DNA from: Pseudomonadota bacterium
GTDB lineage: Bacteria; Pseudomonadota; Alphaproteobacteria; Rhizobiales; Beijerinckiaceae
Assembly: GCA_023450615.1 (NCBI GenBank)
Contig: JAEXGT010000096.1
Span: 1-29,303 of the forward strand
DNA length: 29,303 nt
Reading direction: 5' to 3'
Numbering within the stretch: the first letter of the stretch is position 1; every line of letters starts with the position of its first letter. Positions 23,967 to 29,303 of this stretch are shown here, in pieces. Under the pieces are notes generated by a model, which was not told the origin of the DNA, made no database searches, and worked only from the letters and a program-made list of their open reading frames with translations. A program made the position numbers and the translations under genes.

Positions 23967-24503
23967 TTATGGGATGGGACGGCTCGGCGGCTCGGCGCTG
24001 CCGTGACTGAGGGGACGCTGCATGAGCACGGTGGAGAGCCAGCGCCCGTGCTTGTGGCCGACGCCTTTGAGGATGCCGACAGGCTCGAAGCCGAGGCTGC
24101 GATGGAGGGCGATGGAGCCCTTCGAAGCCTCATCTCCGATGACGGCGACCATGAGCCTGAAATCCAGCGCCTCGCACTCCTTGATCAGCGCCTCGAGCAG
24201 GGCGCGCCCGATGCCCTGCCCTTGGGCGGACGGCGCGACATAGATCGAATCCTCGACGGTGGATCTGTAGGCGGGCCGGGTGCGGTAGGCCCCCGCATAG
24301 GCATAGCCCAGGATTTCGCCGTCACGCTCGGCGACGATGTAGGGATAACCGCCCTCCAGGATGGCCGCCCGGCGCCGCAGCATCTCCGCCTCGGACGGAG
24401 GCTCGAGCTCGAAGGACGCCGTGCCGTGCAGCACCGCATGGGCATAGATCGCGGTAATGGCGGGAATATCGGCGTCTGAAGAGGGGCGCAGGGTCAGGCT
24501 CAT
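23967..24503 (-). CDS. GNAT N-acetyltransferase, phosphinothricin acetyltransferase (PAT/MddA) type
   Basis: Cytoplasmic acetyltransferase of 178 residues. The acetyl-CoA loop is AQGQGIGRALLE at about 93-104. GYAYAGAYRTRPAYRSTVED at 67-85 followed by SIYV is the signature of the PAT/Bar/MddA group, whose members acetylate phosphinothricin, methionine sulfoximine, methionine sulfone or related glutamate analogues. HRSLGFEPVGILKGVGHKHG at 134-153 is the usual end. ATG 24503 is chosen because the motif-bearing sequence begins there (MSLTLRPSS); longer in-frame starts run into the terminator at 24553-24578. The ribosome binding site is weak. It lies 8 bases from the downstream MFS exporter. The natural substrate is unknown. 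Confidence 0.9.
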   Translation of the reverse strand: MSLTLRPSSDADIPAITAIYAHAVLHGTASFELEPPSEAEMLRRRAAILEGGYPYIVAERDGEILGYAYAGAYRTRPAYRSTVEDSIYVAPSAQGQGIGRALLEALIKECEALDFRLMVAVIGDEASKGSIALHRSLGFEPVGILKGVGHKHGRWLSTVLMQRPLSHGSAEPPSRPIP

Positions 24504-24552
24504 GGCGCGTGCTGTACGACCAAGTCCGAAGGTACGCAATCGGCAAAAAGAA

Positions 24553-24578
24553 AAGCCCCGGCTTGGAGGCCGGGGCTT
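24553..24578 (-). terminator. intrinsic terminator of the Bax inhibitor-1 gene
   Basis: AAGCCCCGGC (24553-24562) and GCCGGGGCTT (24569-24578) form a perfect 10-bp stem with a 6-base loop. On the minus strand it is followed by TTCTTTTTGCCG. It begins 25 bases after the stop of the minus-strand gene at 24604 and separates it from the acetyltransferase gene. Confidence 0.88.
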
Positions 24579-24603
24579 CGTTGAGCTTTTGCTCGCAGGT
24601 CCA

Positions 24604-25386
24604 TTACTCGTTGCGGTTGCCGACCAGCGCAAGGAGGAACTGGAACATGTTGATGAAGTCCAGGTACAGCGTCAGTGCGCCCATGACCGAGACCTTGCCG
24701 GCAGCTTCGGTGTCGAAGTTGCCATACAGGTACATCTCCTTCAGCTTCTGCGTATCGTAGGCGGTGAGGCCCGCGAAGATCAGAACGCCGATCACGGAGA
24801 TGCCGAACTGCAGTGCGCTCGACGCGACGAAGATGTTCACGATCGAGGCAATGATCAGGCCGAACAGGCCCATGATCAGGAACGAGCCCATACCCGACAG
24901 GCTGCGGCGGGTAGTGTAGCCCCACAGCGACAGCGCGCCGAACGAGGCGGCCGTGATGAAGAACACCTGCACGACGCTGGCGCCCGTGTAGCGGAGCAGG
25001 AGCGTCGAGAGCGAAGCGCCCATCACCGCCGCGAAGGCGAAGAAGGTGCCGCGTGCCGTAGCAGCCGACATGCGGTCGATACGGAACGAGAAGAAGAAGA
25101 TGAAGGCCAGAGGCGCCAGCGCCACAACCCACATCAGGGGCGAGCCATACAGCGTCGCGCCGAACTGGGTCAGGCCGATGCCGCCCATGCGTGCGACGGC
25201 CTGGGACGGATCGCTCGTCGTGGCCAGCATGTTGATGCCGAGCGCGACAAGAGCCGAAATGGCCAGACCCAGAACCATGTTGTTGTAGACGCCGAGCATG
25301 AAGGCGCGCAGGCCCTGGTCGACCTGTGCTGCCGTCCGGGCAAAGCCGGTGCCATAGGCGGTTTGGTTTTGCTCATACGGTTGCAT
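24604..25386 (-). CDS. Bax inhibitor-1 / YccA family membrane protein
   Basis: Inner-membrane protein of 260 residues with seven hydrophobic segments after a 40-residue soluble N-terminus. The family features are RAFMLGVYNNMVLGLAISAL at the first helix, YTGASVVQVFFITAASFGAL in the middle, GLTAYDTQKLKEMY and the C-terminal LYLDFINMFQFLLALVG. The aspartates of the last two motifs match the conserved pair linked to pH-dependent calcium leak in bacterial relatives. YccA of E. coli modulates the FtsH protease. Together with htpX elsewhere in the window this gives a second membrane-quality-control gene, but the distance means no operon link. AAAGGA precedes ATG 25386. A terminator at 24553-24578 ends it. 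Confidence 0.93.
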   Translation of the reverse strand: MQPYEQNQTAYGTGFARTAAQVDQGLRAFMLGVYNNMVLGLAISALVALGINMLATTSDPSQAVARMGGIGLTQFGATLYGSPLMWVVALAPLAFIFFFSFRIDRMSAATARGTFFAFAAVMGASLSTLLLRYTGASVVQVFFITAASFGALSLWGYTTRRSLSGMGSFLIMGLFGLIIASIVNIFVASSALQFGISVIGVLIFAGLTAYDTQKLKEMYLYGNFDTEAAGKVSVMGALTLYLDFINMFQFLLALVGNRNE

Positions 25387-25542
25387 CGGAGTCCTTTCTC
25401 GCGGTGTCCCGTGTGTTCCCTCGAAAGGCTGAGGATTCAGCCTCCGGTCGCCACTATAACACGACGACGCACGGAATATGAGGGGGCGGCCCTTGCTTCG
25501 CAAGAGGTAACGCCAAGCTTCAACTTTTTGTGAAAAGAATTC

Positions 25543-25571
25543 TTGGGGGCAGCCCTAGAGCTGCTCCCCAA
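25543..25571 (-). terminator. terminator after the ybbP-type permease gene
   Basis: TTGGGGGCAGC (25543-25553) pairs with GCTGCTCCCCAA (25560-25571) with a one-base bulge and a 6-base loop. On the minus strand a T-rich GAATTCTTTTCAC follows. It lies about 45 bases beyond the permease stop and before the promoter region of the Bax inhibitor-1 gene. A TATAGT at 25458-25453 (minus) is a possible -10 of that gene. Confidence 0.65.
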
Positions 25572-25616
25572 TATCCTTCCATCGTTCCTCTATAACGCCG
25601 CGAGCGGATCGGGCGG

Positions 25617-28199
25617 TTAAAGGTTTCTCAAGTATTGCGCGGGCTTTTGACTTAGAATTCGCCATGTCCCCATCAGGCCGAGGCCCACTGTGACCAGTAC
25701 GGCCAAGGCACAGGCAACCAACGCACCCGATAGATCTAAGCTAAAGCTTAAGTTCATGAGGCGGGTCACGATGAAATAGGACGCAAGCCCCCCGGCGAGC
25801 AGCCCGAAAACAGCGGTCGCAAGGCCGAGAAGACCGTATTCCAGGGCATAGGCCGAAAGCAGCCGGGCGCGGGTGGCGCCGAGCGTCTTCAGAACAACCG
25901 CATCGTAGAGGCGCGCCCGGTGACCCGCCGCAAGGGCACCCGCCAGAACCAGAAGGCTGGCGACGAGTGCGATCGAGCTGGCGCCCCGAATCGCCATGAC
26001 GAGCTGCGAGACCACGTCGTTCACCGCCTCCAATGCATCCTTCACACGCACGCTCGACACCATGGGATATGTCTGAGCGGAGCTGCGCAGGATCCTGGCA
26101 TCGGTCGCCGCATCCGACCCGTTGGGGAAGGTGACGGTCGCCAGATGCGTGTGCGGGGCGCCCGCGAAGGTGTTCGGCGAGAACACCATGACGAAGTTGA
26201 TGCCGAGGGAGCGCCACTCGATCTCGCGCAGGTTCGCGACGGTCGCCGTGATGTTGCGGCCGAGCACATTGACGGTGATGTCGTCGCCGATCTTGAGCCC
26301 CAGGCCTTCCGCGATCTTGCGGTCGAAGGACACGAGAGGCTTGCCGCGATAATCCTCGGGCCACCATTCGCCCTGCACGAGCTTCGAGCCTTCGGGCGGA
26401 GCCTTGGAATACGTGATGCCGCGGTCGCCCTCCAGAACCCAGGAGATGTCCTCCGGCGCCTTGACCTCGGCGACGGGCCGCCCACCGAGCGTCACCAGAC
26501 GCCCGCGCATCATCGGCACGCGCTCGATATGCGCGTCGCCGGCCTGCTTCTTCAGGAAGCTCTCGAACTCATCCGCCTGCTGGTTCGGAATGTCGAGGAA
26601 GAAGAAGCTCGGGGCGCGCTCGGGCAAACTCTGGGTGAGCTGCTTCGTGAGGTTCGTATCGATGAGCGAGAGCGTCACCAGAAGCGTGATGCCCAGCCCC
26701 AGCGACAGCACGAGCGACGGCGTGAGCGCGCCGGGCCGGTGGATGTTGGCGAGCGCGAGACGCGGAGCCGTACGGCGGGGGCGCGGCAGGCGGCGGGCCA
26801 GCGCCATGATGCCCATCGCGACGAGGCGCAGGAGCAGGAACGAGCCTGCCGCAGCCGCCACGAACATCAGGGCGACGCGCTGATCGTAGGCCGCGATCAC
26901 GGCGAGCGTCACGAGTGACACGACGGAGACCCCAAGCGCCACGAGATAGCGCGTGCGCGGCCAGCGTCGCTCGGGATCGATCTGATCGCGGAACAGCCCC
27001 GAGACCTGCACGTCATGCGCGCGACCCAGCGGCGCGATGGCGAAGACGAGCGCGGTGAGCACGCCGTAGAGCAGCGCGATGCCGAGCTCCTGAAGCGCAA
27101 GAACGGGCTGAATCGGAATCGGCAGGAGATGGCCGAACGCGGCTGTAATGACGAACGGCAGGGCAGCGCCGACCGCAAGACCGATACCGATGCCGAGAGC
27201 CGCGATCAGCATCACCTGCGTGAGATAAAGCAGCACCACCTGCCCGCCCGGCGCACCAAGGCTTTTCAGGGTTGCGATGGAGGCGCGCTTGCGGTCCACG
27301 AAGCCGCGCACCGCATTGGCGACGCCCACGCCGCCGACCAGCAGTGCAGTGAGGCCGACAAGGGTGAGGAATTGCGTGAAGCGCTCGATGTTCTTGGCAA
27401 AACGCGGATCGGCATTGAGACGCGTGCGGACGCGCCATCCCGCCTCCGGCAGGACGCGGCTCGCCTCAGCCTCGACCTGCGTCAGCCCCTCCTCCGTGTT
27501 CAAGGCTTGCGGCAGGGTAAGCCGGTAGGTCCAGCGCACGAGGCTCCCAGGCTGCACGAGGCCGGTGGCCTTCAGCGCCTCCTGCGAAATCAGCAGGCGC
27601 GGGCCGAAGCCGATGCCGTCCGCGATCTGATCGGGCTCCGTCACGAGGCTGGCGCGCAGCTCCACATTGGCGGCGCCGACCGTCACCCGGTCGCCGACCT
27701 TCAGGTCGAGACGCGCGAGCAGCGCCGGATCGACCACCGCGCCGAAGGCGCCATTCCGCTCGGCGAAAAGTTCGGCGGGCGGCAATTGCGGATCGGTCTC
27801 CAGCGTGCCGACCGTCGGATAATCTGCATCCACGGCCTTCATCTCCACGAGGCCGGAGCCTTTGTCTCCGGCCACCGCCATGGCGCGCATGGAGGCGATG
27901 ACGCTCACCTTCCCTTTCGAATCGAGGAAAGCCCGCTCGGGGGCGCTCGCTTCCCGCTGGATGAGGGAAAAGGCCATGTCGCCGCCGAGAATCCGGCGGC
28001 CTTCCCGGGAAATGCCCTCGGTCAGCGCGCGGGACAGGGAGGAGACGCTCGCAATCGCCGCGACGCCGAGCGCGATGCAGGCAAGGAAGATGCCGAAGCC
28101 TCTGAGCCCCCCGCGCAGCTCACGGAGGGCGAGGCGCAGGATGAGCGGCATTCTCGAATCGGATGCGGGACGCCGCGGCGCGGACAAGGTGCCATGCAT
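25617..28199 (-). CDS. ybbP: ABC transporter permease, YbbP/FtsX-type
   Basis: Inner-membrane permease of 860 residues with two FtsX-type domains. It has a first helix near 30-50 (FGIFLACIALGVAAIASVSS), a large periplasmic MacB-like region, a helix cluster in the middle and another at the C-terminus (SIALVASLLVLAGALAAGH and VFGLLAGGLASYFIV). The length and duplicated layout match E. coli YbbP. Family members move or mechanically act on lipids or lipoproteins from the periplasmic side. The start at ATG 28199 has AAGGAG nine bases upstream; ATG 28151 is an alternative. It follows the ATPase gene by 13 bases and is surely co-transcribed with it. The substrate has not been established. Confidence 0.92.
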   Translation of the reverse strand: MHGTLSAPRRPASDSRMPLILRLALRELRGGLRGFGIFLACIALGVAAIASVSSLSRALTEGISREGRRILGGDMAFSLIQREASAPERAFLDSKGKVSVIASMRAMAVAGDKGSGLVEMKAVDADYPTVGTLETDPQLPPAELFAERNGAFGAVVDPALLARLDLKVGDRVTVGAANVELRASLVTEPDQIADGIGFGPRLLISQEALKATGLVQPGSLVRWTYRLTLPQALNTEEGLTQVEAEASRVLPEAGWRVRTRLNADPRFAKNIERFTQFLTLVGLTALLVGGVGVANAVRGFVDRKRASIATLKSLGAPGGQVVLLYLTQVMLIAALGIGIGLAVGAALPFVITAAFGHLLPIPIQPVLALQELGIALLYGVLTALVFAIAPLGRAHDVQVSGLFRDQIDPERRWPRTRYLVALGVSVVSLVTLAVIAAYDQRVALMFVAAAAGSFLLLRLVAMGIMALARRLPRPRRTAPRLALANIHRPGALTPSLVLSLGLGITLLVTLSLIDTNLTKQLTQSLPERAPSFFFLDIPNQQADEFESFLKKQAGDAHIERVPMMRGRLVTLGGRPVAEVKAPEDISWVLEGDRGITYSKAPPEGSKLVQGEWWPEDYRGKPLVSFDRKIAEGLGLKIGDDITVNVLGRNITATVANLREIEWRSLGINFVMVFSPNTFAGAPHTHLATVTFPNGSDAATDARILRSSAQTYPMVSSVRVKDALEAVNDVVSQLVMAIRGASSIALVASLLVLAGALAAGHRARLYDAVVLKTLGATRARLLSAYALEYGLLGLATAVFGLLAGGLASYFIVTRLMNLSFSLDLSGALVACALAVLVTVGLGLMGTWRILSQKPAQYLRNL

Positions 28200-28212
28200 G
28201 GATGTGAGCTCC

Positions 28213-28905
28213 TTAAGCCACGGCCGAGGCTGCATCGGCCTCGACCTGGCCGGAGCGCAGGCGCACCGTGCGGTCGCAGAGGCGGGCGAGATTGAGGTCG
28301 TGGGTCACGAGCACCAGAGTCGCGCCGCGATCACGCTTCAGGGCAAAGAGCAGGTCGACGATGGACGTGCCCGTATTCTCATCGAGATTGCCCGTGGGCT
28401 CGTCCGCCACGAGGATGGCGGGGTTGGGGACGATGGCGCGGGCAATCGCCACGCGCTGCTGCTCGCCGCCGGAGAGCTGGGCCGGATAGTGATGAAGGCG
28501 CGACCCCAGCCCCACGGCCTGCAATTCGGCCTCGGCGCGCTCGAAAGCATCGCTTTCGCCGGCCAATTCCAGGGGCAACGCCACGTTTTCCAGCGCCGTC
28601 ATGGTGGGCACGAGATGGAAGGACTGGAACACGATGCCGATGCGTCGGCCTCGAAAGCGGGCGAGCGCATCCTCATCGAGACCGGACAGGTCCGTGCCGT
28701 CCACCACCACTCTGCCGGTATCGGGGCGCTCGAGACCCGCCATGGTCATGAGCAGGGTGGATTTGCCGGAGCCTGAAGGACCGACCAGCCCCACCGCCTC
28801 GCCCTTGTCGACCGCGAGCGAGATCCCCTTGAGGATATGCACCCGCGCGGCCCCGCGCCCGAGGCTCAAATCGACATCGTGAAGCGCAATGGCCTTGTCC
28901 TTCAT
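28213..28905 (-). CDS. ybbA: ABC transporter ATP-binding protein, YbbA/LolD-type
   Basis: Cytoplasmic ATPase of 230 residues that should drive the neighbouring permease. Seen are Walker A GPSGSGKST at 42-50, Q-loop Gln94 in VFQSFHLVP, signature LSGGEQQRVAIARA at 144-157, Walker B ILVADEP at 164-170 and switch His202 in LVTHDLN. The MacB/LolD subfamily is indicated by VPTMTALENVALPLEL and GNLDENTG. ATG 28905 gives the standard N-terminus; an upstream in-frame extension would run into the divergent esterase gene. The pair lies head to head with a TesA-like gene, as in E. coli. The substrate is unknown. Confidence 0.94.
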   Translation of the reverse strand: MKDKAIALHDVDLSLGRGAARVHILKGISLAVDKGEAVGLVGPSGSGKSTLLMTMAGLERPDTGRVVVDGTDLSGLDEDALARFRGRRIGIVFQSFHLVPTMTALENVALPLELAGESDAFERAEAELQAVGLGSRLHHYPAQLSGGEQQRVAIARAIVPNPAILVADEPTGNLDENTGTSIVDLLFALKRDRGATLVLVTHDLNLARLCDRTVRLRSGQVEADAASAVA

Positions 28906-28923
28906 GCCCTTAAATCCGATCTG

Positions 28924-28951
28924 TTGGAAACTGAAAGCAACCGTGTCTAGT
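28924..28951 (+). promoter_or_regulatory. possible promoter of the tesA-type gene
   Basis: TTGGAA at 28924-28929 and TCTAGT at 28946-28951 are separated by 16 bases in the 70-base region shared with the divergent ABC operon. Transcription would start about 20 bases before ATG 28976. The match to consensus is moderate. Confidence 0.35.
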
Positions 28952-28975
28952 CCGGCATAGATGGGAAGCCTATTG

Positions 28976-29303
28976 ATGAAGCGCCAATCCGGCCCGTTCA
29001 TGACGATCATTTTTGCGTGTGCGCTCGCCTTGACCGCCCTGCTCGCACCCACCTCCGCAGCCCTTGCACAAGAAAGAAGCCTGAAGCTCGTCGCCCTCGG
29101 CGACAGCCTGACCGCGGGCTACGGCCTGCCTGAATCTGCCGCCTTCCCGGTGGTGCTGGAGAAGGCTCTCAAAGCCAAAGGCTACAAGGTGGAGATCGCC
29201 AATGCGGGCGTCTCGGGCGACACCTCTTCCGGCGGCCTCGACCGGCTGGACTGGTCCATTCCCGACGGCACGGACGGCGTGATCGTGGAACTCGGAGCCA
29301 ACG
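28976..29303 (+). CDS. tesA: TesA-like arylesterase / lysophospholipase (SGNH hydrolase), 3' end cut by window
   Basis: The first 109 residues of an exported SGNH-family esterase; the gene continues beyond the window. A signal peptide runs to about residue 32 (FACALALTALLAP then SAALAQ). Block I is ALGDSLTAGYGLP with nucleophile Ser44, block II is NAGVSGDTSSGG with Gly78, and block III begins at the last residues, ELGAN. E. coli TesA acts in the periplasm as thioesterase I, protease I and lysophospholipase L1. ATG 28976 is supported by GGGAAG about eight bases upstream. Divergence from ybbA-ybbP reproduces the E. coli arrangement and suggests a shared envelope-lipid role (inference). The catalytic Asp-His block lies outside the window. 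Confidence 0.93.
   Translation, partial: MKRQSGPFMTIIFACALALTALLAPTSAALAQERSLKLVALGDSLTAGYGLPESAAFPVVLEKALKAKGYKVEIANAGVSGDTSSGGLDRLDWSIPDGTDGVIVELGAN

Overview
The window looks like a chromosomal core segment of a high-GC alphaproteobacterium of the order Hyphomicrobiales, probably a Methylobacteriaceae-type genome such as Microvirga or Methylobacterium. This is an inference from protein types and gene order; there is no rRNA marker here. Signs include a giant 1609-residue NAD-glutamate dehydrogenase of the alphaproteobacterial kind, DUF2794 and DUF1674 small proteins, and the order DUF1674 / htpX / rsmB / heparinase-like / purH. I see no insertion sequence, integrase, phage gene, CRISPR array, tRNA or rRNA, and no broken gene. 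The last gene (tesA-type) is cut by the window edge.

Layout. 1-389 is a non-coding leader before acs (acetyl-CoA synthetase), followed by paired palindromes, a periplasmic L,D-transpeptidase and a LysE/RhtB exporter whose promoter carries a strong palindrome. A hairpin separates this block from three convergent or divergent units: cfa (cyclopropane fatty acid synthase) and a DUF1674/SDHAF4-like gene on the minus strand, then htpX, rsmB, a heparinase II/III-like gene, a small three-helix membrane protein and purH on the plus strand. A YbjQ-family gene ends 4 bases from a convergent UMF1-type MFS transporter, which lies downstream of the NAD-glutamate dehydrogenase gene.

From 18.5 kb an HxlR regulator is divergent from a cysteine-free MDR oxidoreductase. 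Next come a 278-base intergenic region with a minus-strand terminator and a possible structured RNA, a DUF2794 gene, an orphan LuxR-type regulator and a second LysE-family exporter. On the minus strand follow an MFS_3 exporter with a PAT-type GNAT acetyltransferase, a Bax inhibitor-1/YccA membrane protein and a YbbA/YbbP ABC system. The latter is divergent from a TesA-like esterase, the same arrangement as tesA-ybbA-ybbP of E. coli.

Most genes are housekeeping: acetate activation, envelope lipid and peptidoglycan modification, membrane-protein quality control, rRNA methylation, purine synthesis and glutamate catabolism. The parts most worth a second look are regulatory and intergenic: the palindrome at 3113-3132, the minus-strand RNA candidate near 20013-20130, the palindromic repeat families, and the heparinase-like gene inside a housekeeping cluster. 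I did not find a clearly new multi-gene system.
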